Shown here in pieces: positions 10,423-21,675 of a stretch of DNA of 64,000 nt (positions within the stretch are counted from its first letter, which is position 1; every line of letters begins with the position of its first letter). Under the pieces are notes generated by a model. It saw only the letters and a list, made by a program, of their open reading frames with translations. It had not been told where the DNA came from and made no database searches. The position numbers were made by a program, and so were the translations under genes. Origin of the DNA: Candolleomyces eurysporus (taxonomy: Eukaryota > Basidiomycota > Agaricomycetes > Agaricales > Psathyrellaceae); the NCBI GenBank assembly GCA_027579435.1, contig JANBPK010001198.1, positions 1 through 64,000 on the forward strand, written 5' to 3'.

Positions 10423-12608
10423 TCAATCCAGCTTCCGCTCCCGAAACAGAACTTCTCCAGAACGATCTGGCAAACGATTCCCTCCGAGCCAGGGGCCCTT
10501 TGGCACCTCTGTCGCATCTTCAGGCAGTTTCATATCGTAGTTCAGGATAATGTGAGCGAGCAACGCTTTGACCTCGTTGACGGCGAAGAAGCGACCTGGG
10601 CTATGACTGTAGTCGGTACGATGTATATTAGTTGAAGATAAGTGAGCGAAACGTACCAAGTATTACGCCCGTGTCCAAAGAGAAGGAATTTGGGATCCAC
10701 TGAAGTTATTCTTCGTCGTAGAGGATCGGACTCCTCAGAATCTGCGCCTGCATCGCTGCCCTCGCAGAACCTGAAGCCTTTGAACGTATGAGGGTCCTCG
10801 TAGTTTTCCTAGTAGTTTTTTCGGTCAGTGCCAGGGACGATGATCTCATTGGCGATAGGTCCACCTACAGGATCAGTGTGTATACCCTCGCTGGCCACCG
10901 CGACAGTGTAGCCAGCAGGTATGGTTAAGCCATTCGAAAATGTGAAGTCCTTCTTCACCTTCCTGATCATTGACACTGTCAGAGCCGATTCCCGAAATGT
11001 TAGACGATATCAAGTAGGCAGTACAACAGAACGACTTGCGTCCAGCGGTCTCCGAGAGCCTACTAGATTCCTTCATGAAACTATCGAGCTTTCGTAGTCG
11101 ATCCATGGATCCCTTTGTCCATCCATATGTACGCGTTACTTCTTCGATCTCAGCTCTGAGAGGTCCAATGTATTCTTGACGAGCAGCAAGATTAAACAAT
11201 GCGCTGGTCGTAGTCTAGAAGTATTAAAAGAGTCAGCCATTAGACGCGGATTCCTCAGGCTGCGTGCTGTACATAGACGTACATTAGCAGTGGTATGAAT
11301 GGCAAGGAAGTTGACGAGCATAACTTTTGCAGCTATGTCCTCGACGTTGCGATGCTCGGGAGGCGCTCCTTCGACCAACCACGAGATCAGGTCGTCCTAC
11401 AATAAGAAGAATCCAGTTATTTCTCAAGCAGAGTCTGCTAATTACTTGCTCCACTCGCCTTTTTGCCTTCGTAATCCGAAGAGCCATACTGAGCGAACTT
11501 TTCCAGTCTTTCTTTGATAATGGCACCGACGAACTTGCGCTCTACCGTCTTCGTTAGGGCCCTCCCTTTGTAAAGTATAGCGGAAACAATGCTATCATAA
11601 AGATAACGATTTAGTCAGGGAATGGTTGAAGGCCAGGAGTGCAAGGGAACCTACGATTTCAAGAAGAATGGTGTAATATTTAGTATGTTTATAGCGATCA
11701 TGAGATGAATCGTCCACCCCTCCTGGATTTGGCAGTACTCGGGATCCCTACCTGATGTCATCGGTCAGCTTTTCAGCACGATGAGACTGGGTAGAGGATT
11801 ATACTGACAGAGAGGCAGGCCGACAAAAAGACGGTTGCTTGCTCGAGTTACGATATGGATGACGGTCGAGTGAACCGGGAAACTTTTCCATTCTGTATAG
11901 CACGTAAGTTGCGCTTCTAGAGCTGCACATTGGGCTGAAACTCACCATCTCCAGCATCTATGTATTCTTCGCATGCTGTGACAATTTCGTCTCTGACATC
12001 TCCGAACCGGGATGGGAAGGACCTGGTCAAAGATGATCGAATGACACCCACGTGGAATGGGGCGTCGAGACCATGACGACCGAGCGTGTAGGCAAATGTC
12101 TGTAGTGGTTTGACCGTCGATCGGTGGCTGGGCGAGAGGTAGCTGAAGACCCACGTACATCTGATACTGTTCCCCGGAACGACAATACATCCGTGGGGGC
12201 CTTTCGCATATCTTCAATCATCCTCTCCCCACTAACGACGATAAACCAATGGCTGATAGACCCAAGCGTTGGAACCTTGAATGCGTTTCCTTTGAACTGT
12301 CCATCATCGGCGGAGTGTCAACGTGATGGACATTGGATAGCAGGGTATTAAATCGCTAATAACCTTGAGATAGCCCTCCTTGAGAAAGTGATGGCCTTTG
12401 AACATGAACTTCCATGCGTCTCGGTAGGCCAAGAAGAAGCGGTCTGAGCCGATTGTGGGGATGCTGGATATCTGGGCGGGAGGTAAATAGCAACCCGGTA
12501 TCATGGACCTGTATCACTGACCTTTGACCGAGTCAGATGAAAAGAGTACCATTGGTACAGTACGAAGAGAATGGATCCCGAGACCAGCAGGCTTGCCAAT
12601 GTAGCCAT
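10423..12608 (-). CDS. Cytochrome P450 monooxygenase, copy B
   Basis: Paralogue of copy A with the same exon plan. The ATG at 12608 starts a membrane anchor (MATLASLLVSG, then ILFVLYQW). Visible motifs include ISSIPTIGSDRF, FGYTLGRHGLDAPFH, VNFLAIHTTANV (I-helix), KESSRLS (K-helix) and FGHGRNTCPGR; the haem Cys codon is again split by an intron. The intron after the K-helix begins GCAAGT instead of the GTAAGT of copy A (donor at 11039-11038, acceptor at 10976-10977). Splicing there restores the frame to GLSMIRK, as in copy A's GLSMSRK. The gene is therefore probably functional if the GC donor is used. It is divergent from the intact DUF1996 gene at 13361, with about 750 bases between starts. 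The substrate is unknown. Confidence 0.82.
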
Positions 12609-13360
12609 CCTCAAGGGAAACGAAATGAATTAGGACAGGGTCCACTCGCTCAGATCCGAGAGCCATATATATATGCTGTACGTTGTTTGCTTGCGTTGTG
12701 TGCATCCGGGCTAGAGCAACTGTCATGTGTCTCAGGGCCAAGTATTAAAGATCCTGAAAGGGTTCTTCTATCAGAATGCATTGGCTAGAAGACGCGTCGG
12801 CGCTCCAGAAATAGCAGACGCACCTTGGATCTCTCCGAGACGTGTGGCGCGGCATTACCGTTTGTTGGGCAGGTGATGGTAGAACAAGGGTTCAAGAGCT
12901 AACCAGATGAAGAGCCTTCTGAGTAGTTTGCAGTAGGTATGGACTGAGAATTTACCAAGCATATGAAGTATGGAAACCTTATCATGGCAATGAGAATCGT
13001 CACTGAACGTAAGTACTGTCAGTGACCTGGTGCTTGCAATTGTTTGTCATTGTTAGAATACGGAGGCAAGGACCCGCCCTCACATCGCCTAGTAGTCCTT
13101 CCCGACTTCCATCCAAGTCCATGTCTCGTTTCCTGAACCTTCTACATCCTACATTGGGGACATGGTTTCTTAGCGGTCAATCTTCGCTTCTAATAGAAAT
13201 GGCTGACACAGCTTGAGACCGAAGCCTCTTGAACGCTCTTTGGCTTTTGCTCGTTGGAGCCTCGTGTTACAACGCGTGGTGTCATGGTGGGGCATAAATG
13301 AAGAATGGTGAGAACAAGCAGTGCTGAGGACAAGTAGTGCTCTCTACGACACACCATCAT
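12609..13360. promoter_or_regulatory. Shared divergent promoter region of P450-B and DUF1996
   Basis: This 750-base interval separates two start codons on opposite strands and contains no supported gene. Its layout is conserved with the left copy, which supports it being the common upstream region. I could not identify a specific factor site or a clear TATA box. Confidence 0.4.
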
Positions 13361-15335
13361 GTTCTACATCCTATTCTTCGCGATAATCGCCCTACTCGCG
13401 GCCGGAATCGAGGACGTCCTAGGGTATTGGCTGATGGGTGCCAGTAAGTACGATTGTTCTGGTCCTTAAGATCCCACGTGGACTGATTGCAGTTCTATAG
13501 ATAATGTCTTGACGACACAGAGAATAGACCCTATTGCCAGTCCAGGGTCTCTTGGGAGACACGTTCATGATGGTCTGCTGATGTGACCCTGCAAGATCTT
13601 CGGCTCTCGTCTCTAACCCCCGCACGCTGTTGTTTTCTAGTCCTGGGAGGCAGTAACTTTGGATTCAATCTTTCGACTGCAAGTCTACGGCAGGGTGAAT
13701 GTTCCTCCATTCCTATCTTTGAGGACAAGAGCAACTATTGGTATCCTGTAAGGAACGGATCTCGTTGAGTTTAGACAATTGAGCTCATGCCGAATTCATG
13801 TTTACAGAAACTATACTTCTGGTGACCAAGATCCTTTCCACATAAGTTGTTTTACTAATGCTCGCGCCTTCAGGTGGAGAAATGGGAGCTTCACAAGCGT
13901 CGTAGGAAATCCTGTTATGTGAGCTACCTCCACGACCCTTTCCCTTCTACCCATGGTGTTTACACATCTCTCTTGCTGCTTTCTAGATGTAAGCCCCATC
14001 TAGCTACAACGGCGCGGAGGCGAACGCATACCCTTCTCTCAGATTACCTCTACAGCGAACGTCCAGGGGCCACAACAGCCTTTCCTGACGACGTACGTAT
14101 GGCGGTTCCCTCTGCTCGACTGGAGATTCAAGCAGTTCTTTTCCCAGTTCCGAATGATCTCAGGCGATCCTACAATTCGCACCTTCGACCCATCAAGCTT
14201 TGCTCAACAAGCAGTAACACATCTTTGCCTTGACTTCCAAGGCAAATCGGAACGATTCAATGAACTGCCCCTGCGAAGGTGCCCGTCAGGAATCCGGTCT
14301 CAAATCGTGAGTATCTGGCGATATTCTACCCTCTCTTCATCACCCTAATAAATGTGGATGACAGAACTTCCCGAGTTGTTGGAATGGCAAAGTCCGTTCT
14401 CTCATTCGGAAATCGGACTATTGGACTGACGAACAGTGGATCTTTGAATTAGGATGTTGATTCTCCAAATCACAAATCCCATGTTTCTTTTCTCTCTACG
14501 GGTCCTGATAATGGCACCTGCAGTTCCTCAGAATACTCCATCACGCTTCCGCGCATATTCCTCGAAGTAGGTCCCTCTTCTACGCTTTATGTTCTCGAGT
14601 ACCATTTCGCCAAGGTGTACTGGTATACACAGGAGTTCGATACCGTTCGCAACAAAGCCATGGTTCCTCAACAACCCTTCGTGTGGGTCCTCATTCATCC
14701 TTCAATCGAGATGCATAGAGCGGCTTTCTAACAGGCCAAATATCTAGGTTCTCGAATGGAGACCCTATCGGCTACTCCTTCCATGCTGACTTTTACAACG
14801 GCTGGGACCAAGGCGTCCTCCAAAGGGCATTGAATGAGTGCAACTGCAATCCTTACGGAGACCCTGCGTGCTGCGTGGCTAGAGGAATTTTCACGCTCGA
14901 CCAGACGAAGAAGTGTTTCGTCACCGATACGGTGTTCGAGCAAAGTGAGTGTTACCTTCTGCTTAGCCTGGGCCTCCTTTAATGTCTGTCTCTCTCATAT
15001 GCTCTCGTACCTCTTATGACACAGCTTCGGGCACCTTACATTCCCTCCCAGGAGTCAACCCAGTTCAAAAGAACTGTTACGAAGAATTCACCGACTATGT
15101 TACTCCGCCGCTTCTGAATCCGGTGTACGTACACAATGGGACGGAACCTACTCCGTCCAGTGGAGCGGTCGCTGTACCTGCTCAGACGGCGAGAGTAGGA
15201 AACGAACGCGAACCTCGGGGGACTTGCGTTTGGAAGAGCTCTGCTATTGGCATTCACGTTGACAGAGCAAATTTATCGCTCTACGTATGGGCTTCTCTTG
15301 CACTGATAACATACTTCATAGTCTGTATATCATAA
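13361..15335 (+). CDS. DUF1996-domain secreted/membrane-anchored protein
   Basis: Exons trace the DUF1996 family in order. A signal peptide comes first (MFYILFFAIIALLAAG). Then come RIDPIASPGSLGRHVHD, GGSNFGFNLSTASLRQG, the SNYWYP then LYFW block, NGSFTSV, IYYLYSERPG, FRMISGDPTIR, CLDFQGK, CPSGIR, FPSCWNGK, DSPNHKSHVSF, the ITLPRIFLEV block, FSNGDPIGYSFHADF and a Cys-rich C-terminal part (CNCNPYGDPACC). It ends with a hydrophobic segment (LALITYFIVCIS) that may be a membrane or GPI-type anchor. At least ten introns are needed. Two features are unusual: a 14-nt exon (13808-13821, LYFW) and an apparent 2-nt microexon (13987-13988). DUF1996 proteins are secreted fungal proteins, often with WSC domains; none is seen here. 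The molecular function is unknown. Confidence 0.85.
13987..13988 (+). other. Predicted 2-nt microexon in the DUF1996 gene
   Basis: Upstream intron 13919-13986 (GTGAGC...TTTCTAG) and downstream intron 13989-14042 (GTAAGC...CTCTCAG) leave only AT between them. With it the reading is GTT ATA TAT TAC CTC TAC, the conserved Val-Ile-Tyr-Tyr-Leu of DUF1996. Without it, or with no splicing, the frame is lost or hits TGA. I found no other donor/acceptor pair that gives the right phase. Confidence 0.6.
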
Positions 15336-15419
15336 TTTACGCCTAGAAGACTTGAATAGAGTAAAAGGTAACTCATTGGTTATTGGGAAATATACTAGGA
15401 ACGTCATATCTACGATGAT

Positions 15420-15620
15420 AAAGATCGATGAATGAGAAAACGGACGAGAGCATCGACATTCAGCTCGACATCAGACTAGATAGATTTCTCGCAAAGATAC
15501 CTCAATCTCATCGTCACAGCCAAATTCTCAGCTATACCTTGCGACGTAGCAACCGCCTCCGTATCCTAGTCCTTCCCTTCTCATACATTAAAGGCAAACT
15601 CTGAGTAGCTGGGGAGGATT
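15420..15620 (-). pseudogene. Relic of a cyclin gene 3' end
   Basis: This stretch aligns with the C-terminal coding end of the cyclin gene (about 18035-18240): shared blocks are gaatgaga, agcatc..cattcagctcga, aaccgcctccgtatcctagtc and ccttctcatacattaaaggcaaactctgag. Stops and indels interrupt the frame. It lies between the convergent 3' ends of DUF1996 and the F-box gene. With the 17560-17765 relic it marks a second, mostly lost cyclin copy. Confidence 0.6.
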
Positions 15621-15714
15621 GAAGGGGCTAGAATCGATCTCTGGATCACCCTAGCTTGAAAATGCGACCTAGCTATCAAAAAGCTTCAGTAAGAGTAGAT
15701 GGTAAACTTTGGGA

Positions 15715-17155
15715 TTAGCGTACATCATAAAGTTGGAGCACCATTCCTCTGATATCGTCGAGGCACACAGTTTCCATTAATAGATCTTGACCACTGTCTT
15801 CGATGACCCATCGGAGCATGGGTAGAAGGCGACTTCTGAGTGCATCCGACTCTGAATTGGGATAGAAGATTTGTATGTGACGCAGTTGGCGAGGTGTTGA
15901 GTTTGCAGTTAGGCGGCTGCGAACCATTTCGACTTGCTCATGGTGGAAATTGGAACGGTATATCCATGCCAACGACTGGAGATGCGGAAGTGGGTGGTGA
16001 TTCTGGTCTCCTGAGGAGCGCCAGGTAAGGTACCCAATGAGGTCTTTGTTGAGGTTACCAAGGAACAGGGTTCGGAGACCTTGCAACGTCTTCAAGATGT
16101 CGACGACTGGGGAAGGGAACNAAAAAGTGCTCGAATCCCCGGGTAAACAGGGTTGCTACGGAGGTCTTGTCCCCTAGGTAATCGAGGAACTTGTTGATAA
16201 CTTGGGGATGCAGCTGTAAATCCTCTGCCTCTTCGTCTGATCTTGTATCGAAATTCTGTTCATTTGGCACGACTTGAATGCGCAGATGGGTGAGAATCAG
16301 CGTCCGAATGATGGAAAGAACCGGTAAGATGAAAGTCTGGTGACCTTGCAGGGTCAAAGACTTCAAATGCCGGAGGGTATATTGGGTCGCGTCTTCCTGT
16401 ACCATCCAACCTAGTCCAGCCGCTGGTGGCTCCCAATCTTTCATAGTTAGGTGTTCTAGATTTAGATTTCCGAGATTTTGAAGAAACAATTTGGTCGCCC
16501 CGAAATCGTGGAGCGTGAAGTTAATATATTGCAATGTTAAATGGGTGACCTGGGACCATGGAATTTGACAAAATGTTTGAAATGGCGGCTGAGTGCAGGG
16601 GAATATACGCGTCATGTCGATATGCGAAAGATCCAGGTTCCGGAGTGCAGGGACTTGAATCAGCGTCAGGTCCGGACGTCTCCCGTAGAAGCTTAACTGA
16701 AGGGATCGCAGTTGAGGAAATTGCGGTTCCAATCCATTGAGGCGTCGTGGCCCTCCCGCGGATTCATCTGCATAGCAGAGCATGCGGTGGCTCTGGGAGA
16801 AGATCGGTTGGAAGATAACTTTCCAATCATCGTCTTGATCATATTCTTCGAGCAGAAAGGTACGATCGACGAAAACCGACAAGGGTAGAGAGCCCGAACG
16901 AGACAGGGCCAGGCTCACACGAGAGCCAGCGGCAGGAGATGGTGGGTATATTCCAGATGATTTATTCTCCCTGAGATGCAGTCGTGCCCAAAGGCTTTTC
17001 GTATCGACGACGACTGTTCGCCATGTTCTTGACACATAGCTTAGTGTCCAAGTGGAAGATCCCTTGACATTTGCTTTGTGAAAGACGTCGACTTCAGGAT
17101 GCACTAAACGAACAATGCGCTCCACGATATCGGGGGGTAAATCGTTGGCGATCAT
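15715..17155 (-). CDS. F-box protein, subfamily I
   Basis: An N-terminal F-box-like motif (LPPDIVERIVRLVHPEVDVF, then STWTLSYVSRTWRTVVVDT and KSLWARL) is followed by a long C-terminal region of leucine-rich, LRR-like segments. F-box proteins recruit substrates to SCF ubiquitin ligases through SKP1; the target here is unknown. The frame is open apart from the single N at 16121. Before it the protein reads GFEHF, and one base over it continues as FPSPVVDILKTLQGLRTLFL to a stop at 15715. Allowing for the N, the product is about 480 residues, the same as the paralogue at 26330-27772, so I treat the break as artefactual. There are no introns. It sits between relics of a cyclin gene. Confidence 0.8.
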
Positions 17156-18068
17156 CTGCTAGTCTCCTGCTATGAGTTATGTTACGCATTGGCGAGCTGA
17201 GACGTTCATACCTTCAGAGATTCCGGCTGTCTAAATCCTGTGGGTGAGAGAAGAACGATTCAGAGCCAAGAGTGAGGGCTGCCGCATCTGTGATGCCATC
17301 ATGCAGGGTCCAATGAGCGATCGGTGCGAAGCCTACGAACTCCCGATTCTGTTCTATAAAGACATGATAATTGCCACTGTGAGCTTCAATTATTCAAGAC
17401 GACGACAATTTGCGGTGGTGGTTGCCGATCGTCCGAGGAGCTGATACACAGAGACAGGTCAGGAACTTGAAATTTTTCATTCTTTCAGTAAAAATCTCAA
17501 GGCAGAGCTGGTCCAAAGACAANGGGGGGGAACAACGAAGGGGAAAAAAACCAGAGAGTGCCATGAGAAAGAAGACAATCAATATTAACATATGACTCGT
17601 GTTACCTTTCCACTGAATAAAACTTGGATAGTTACTGTGAGGAGATAAATTGATGATGAGAGCTGGTGGAATTCGATATCCGAGGATCCACGTCGATACG
17701 AAAAGATGTGTACAAATGGGAAGGGAGAGAGAAATGAGAGACTCTGCCCGAAGGTTGTTCAATAGTTCCTATTTCCGATGCGCTCAAATCCAGTTATCCA
17801 TGCACTATGCAGCGGCAAAGTCCTCCTATAATCACGCTGTATTGTGGAGTGAAAGATGGCGGAAAGAAAACGAAAAAGCGAATCTGAGTCTTTGAATGGG
17901 CTCCTCTTGCCTTCGTGCCTTACTTTCAAGTGGGTCTATCATTCTTCGGCTGCATTGAAACGAAGTGGTTGAGGGGGGAGCTATATAATTACTAGCGAGG
18001 AAATGCTGGGAAAGTACCCTCCATGATGACAAAAATGACGAATGAGAATGAAGCGAGAGCATCAGCGT
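17156..18068. other. Upstream region of the F-box gene with a cyclin 5'-flank relic (17560-17765)
   Basis: The segment 17560-17765 is a diverged copy of 19690-19932, the region upstream of the cyclin start, in the same orientation (for example the ACTGAA...CTTGGATAG/CTGGATAG block and CTGCCCGAAG...TTCAAC block). Open frames on the minus strand in both copies read as hydrophobic peptides (IPPALIINLSPHSNYPS versus LTTLMVNFFPHDGYPV). That hints at an unrecognised coding or 5'-UTR element, but I assign no product. Confidence 0.5.
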
Positions 18069-19369
18069 TCAGCTCGAGCTGGGGCCAGACATATCCAACA
18101 TTTCCCCCAGATACTCTTCGGCCTCGTCTGTTACATCTAAGCTCTTGGTAAAGTCTTGCAGCTCACACTGTGACAACCACTTCCGTATCCTCGTCTCCGA
18201 ATTCTCTCCCTTCTCATACATTGAAGGCAAGCTGAGAGTTGCCACAGCGAAGGCAAGAAGGAACCGAGGTCGATTAAAGCCGAGGAGCTTGCGCTCCTCC
18301 TCAGTGGGCTCTGGTTCTGTCCAGTCGACAGGAGAGAGGTCGTCGTAGGTGATATCTGAGTCGTCTGACTGAGAACCTGGGAAAGGGGTTTGTAAGTAAG
18401 ACAAAACAAGAATGGGGGATGGAAGTGGAACAACTTACGAGACACATTTATTGGGCGAGAGCTCAGAACGGGAGTGAGCTGAGGGGTCTTCAACCACGGG
18501 GGAGAAGGCAAATGCTTCTTCTGCTCGGAAACAAGCGTCGGTGAGGACGTTAAGCTCGAGGTATCGGTCAAGTCGATGATAAAGGGAGTATCGTTGAGGG
18601 GAACTTCTTCCCAGAAACTCTCCGGAAGTTCATAGCCAACTACGCGAACATATGAGCATAACTGTCGAGCAAATATGCGAGGAGTTACTCACCCGGGAGA
18701 TCTTGGATCCACCGTTCATATCCCGAATCGCTCCTGGTGGGAGGGGCGTACATATCACTCTCGTCGATATGATCCAAAATCCCATCGAAAAAGTCAAAGG
18801 CCGGAACTCGCAAACCGTCCCACTTCCTCGCGAAGAAATCGGGCTCAGACGCATCCTGCCTCAAAGCCATCCATCCGGCAGCGATCTCGTCAAAGTCGTC
18901 NAAAAACTTTCTGGCTGAACGTGAGGTCCCATCCTATCGCCTCCAAGAACTTGACCTCCAGTCTCAAAAGCTGCTTCATATCCAGCCTCCCTCCAACGAT
19001 ATGAAGCCAGTAGCTCCTAGCAATCCGACGATCGTGAATAACCTTGTCGGCTACCATCAACGCGGCGATGAACATATTCAGTCCGGCCCTGCCGCTAATC
19101 TCCAACGACGGTTGTCTCCGCTTCAGCCGACGAATGTAGTGCATCGCAGCAGCTGAGACATGGGGATGGAGGTAGGCGTTTCGAAGGACACCAGAAAGCA
19201 GTTCGCGGTACTTTGGGGTCCAGCGATGTGCAGCTCGACTGCAGCTAGGGCCGACCGTGCAAGCCAAGTATGCGAATATGATCTCGGAGAGGACGACACT
19301 CTCCTCTTTTGAGATGATGTAGACCTCGGGGCGAGGTTGGCGGGTGGTGTCGGGGGTAGAAGAAGTCAT
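18069..19369 (-). CDS. Cyclin (PCL/PHO80-like) gene
   Basis: The ATG at 19369 starts a protein with a clear cyclin box: HPHVSAAAMHYIRRLKRRQP, then GLNMFIAALMVADKVIHD, RIARSYWLHIVGG and LLRLEVKFLEAIGWDLTF. This is the pattern of Pcl-type cyclins that bind a Pho85/CDK5-like kinase. The N at 18901 interrupts the frame (KVF, then DDFDEIAAGW in the next frame); removing it makes the reading continuous. Two introns follow: one near 18640-18695 (GTGAGT...TAG) and one near 18379-18438 (GTAAGT...CAG). The C-terminal half is Ser/Pro-rich and ends LDMSGPSSS. The partner kinase is inferred. A second, decayed copy lies just to the left, split by an F-box gene. Confidence 0.78.
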
Positions 19370-20153
19370 ACGTTATGTTTCAAAGTAAGTGAGACGCGGA
19401 AGTGGTAGAAGTCGGTGATCAAGTTGGATCTGGAAGAAACAAGAATGATTGGGGATTTTATAGTTTTTTGGATGTCGTGACGTGTCTGGAGTCTCGAACC
19501 TCGCCGGGCTGGGGCTTCTGCCAGTGAGACGTTTCATCGGTCTCAGTGGAAGCAGACAAGGGAACGAAGCAACGAGTGCGATGGCATTGGGGGGGTACGT
19601 ACTAGTGGAAATGTGTGCTGACGGATTCGGTGCATACATTCCAGAATAGAAACAGTGGGAAAACATCGAAAGGAAGAAGAACCAAAGAGAACTCCGCGAA
19701 CGAGGACAGGCGTTAACATGGGAACACACTTTACCACGCCACTGAACACGAACTGGATAGCCGTCGTGAGGGAAGAAATTGACCATGAGAGTCGTTAAAC
19801 TTCGGTATCGAAGGATGTACATCGATATGAAAAAGATGTATACAGATGATGGGCTGAGGGATGGAGAAATGTGAGAGTAAAAACTCACATACTAGTACAA
19901 TGCCAAGCTGACCCTGCCCGAAGATCATTCAACAACCACATTCCCAACACTCACCGTTCGCCTGGCGAAGTTCTTCGGTTCGTTCGAACGCCTGTTGTCT
20001 GAAGTAGAGCTTCGCGCAGTGGCTCAGGGAAATAGGACGTCTCGGCCATTCCAACAGGCTTCGCCTCCGTTTTTGTGACAGGATAGGAGGAAAGCATCGT
20101 CGCAGTTTTTCAAATGGGAAGGGTAGGAAATGCATCTTGTTGTTCCATTTGCA
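19370..20153. other. Cyclin upstream region
   Basis: About 780 bases between the cyclin start and the 3' end of the next F-box gene. The part 19690-19932 is the better-preserved partner of 17560-17765. Minus-strand frames (19373-19928) overlap one another and show no domain. I leave them unassigned. Confidence 0.4.
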
Positions 20154-21636
20154 CTAGTTCTCCACCAGTCGCACCACTTCACACTCCAACCCTATACCGT
20201 CCACCTCTCCAAGACGGGGAAAGATTGTTCGAAGATCGGATGGTACTTCGAACGCGTTGAAGATTTCGCACTTTTCGCAAAAATCCTCGTCTGGACAAAC
20301 TCTGACCAGCTTCACCCGTGCGGAGCGAAGAGGCTTTCGGCTTGGAGAGGAACTTTGTTGCGCGAGGGTTTTGTCGATCTCAAGGAAGGAAGGAAGGAAG
20401 GATTCGACCGGGGTGGCGTCAAACCAAGAACCACAGCTGCCCGACACGGAAACAGACAAGTTGGTAATGTTAGGACCTTTTTGAAGGAAAAGCGAGCATA
20501 AGGGTAAAAACCGAACGTGCAATGTTGAGCGGAGGTGGGTGTAGATGTCAAATTGGTACCGTAGACGGATTTGAAGGGTGGTCAAGGATGGAAACGATGG
20601 AAGGGTGGTAAAGCCTGATATCATGCAAATTAGTTTTCTTTTGGCCGAATACCCTGGATCGCAGTACACCACACTCACTTTCGTCCAGATGCACAATTTT
20701 CAGAGTGAAATCGAGCGAAGTTAACGCTTGAGACATCGCTGACAGGAGGCTGTTGAGCAACCCGACGGACATATGGTTGGAAGTTAGTAGGGTTGCATCC
20801 TTCGTTTGACGGAACATTCCAGAGTAGGGGTCATTGATAAGAACTTTCAGATACTGCGGTGAGAGGTACGAGAAGTTGACTTTCGAAGGGGAGGTAAGCT
20901 TGTTATCCGTACTTGCGAGACTCGGAGCAACGTCCTCGGCTGACCCAATCGGCCAGTGAAGAGGGCAGGAATCCAATGTGAGGGTTGAAAGGGACTCGAG
21001 CTCCGTAATCCATACCTCCGGTGGCACGCACAATTTGAGTAGGCATAGGGTTTTCAAGTGACGGCCGTTTGCTCTGAATAGGTGCCTGAAGGCATCCCGC
21101 AGGCTGGATCCCAGCTCGTGCCATTGTGTGACGCGCGTGCTGGCGGTCGGAGCCACGGATTTAATTGAAAAGAATTCAAGGAATTTGAATTGAGACAGGA
21201 GGAAGGATAATGAAGGATCATTGTAGAGACTTTGGGCGTGTTGGCGGTGATCCAACAATTGGTGATCCTCCAATATCTCCAAGCTGAAAGAATGAACGAG
21301 GCTCGATAGATCGGAGTTGAGTTCGAAAGCTTCTTTGATAAGCTTCAGCTTGCGTGGCGCGTTCATGTCTATGCCATCTTCGATGCGAATGTTGGCAAAG
21401 ATAATTGCGCGCGCAATCAGGTAAAGTTCTCGGGAAACGAGGGTGCATCGCGTCAGAGTCGAGAGGTTGATGCTATCGAATGATTCGTCCTCCAAAGGTT
21501 GGAGATAAGTTAGGACAGCTTCACAGAGTTCTGGGGGCAGTCGCATGTCCTGTTTGTAGTGGTGTGGGGGTTGGAACCAGAGCGCATCTCGCGAGTGAGG
21601 AGAGTGACATCGGAATATTTGCCCCTGTTTGTGCAT
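20154..21636 (-). CDS. F-box-like protein, two exons (separate subfamily)
   Basis: Exon 1 runs from an ATG at 21636 (an internal ATG at 21546, giving MRLPPELCEAVLTYLQPLED, may be the true start) to a GTGAGT donor near 20684. Exon 2 starts after the ATATCAG acceptor near 20622, joins in frame as LDES then FTTLPSFPSL, and ends at 20154. The N-terminus has an F-box-like segment (LPPELCEAVLTYL, then LTRCTLVSRELYLIAR), followed by Leu-rich helices. Sequence and length differ clearly from the WTLS-type F-box proteins elsewhere in the window, so it is not a recent copy of them. A GAAGGAAGGAAGGAAGGATT tract lies in exon 2 near 20382-20402. SCF substrate adaptor is the likely role; the target is unknown. 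Confidence 0.7.
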
Positions 21637-21675
21637 GAGGTACTGTTCTAAATAAAGTCATGGCATCTCGGATTC

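Larger units (their letters stand above)
10222..14412. repeat. Tandem segmental duplication, right copy (P450-B plus DUF1996)
   Basis: Right partner of 5020-9225. The left edge is the GGCATTGCCTCAAAGCTGTTGGAG block, which matches 5022 onward. The right edge falls inside the DUF1996 gene, so the right copy is the complete one and may be the parental arrangement. Confidence 0.85.

Noticed and set aside
20130..20501. Plus-strand 123-aa frame
   Set aside because: Antisense shadow of exon 2 of the F-box-like gene on the minus strand.
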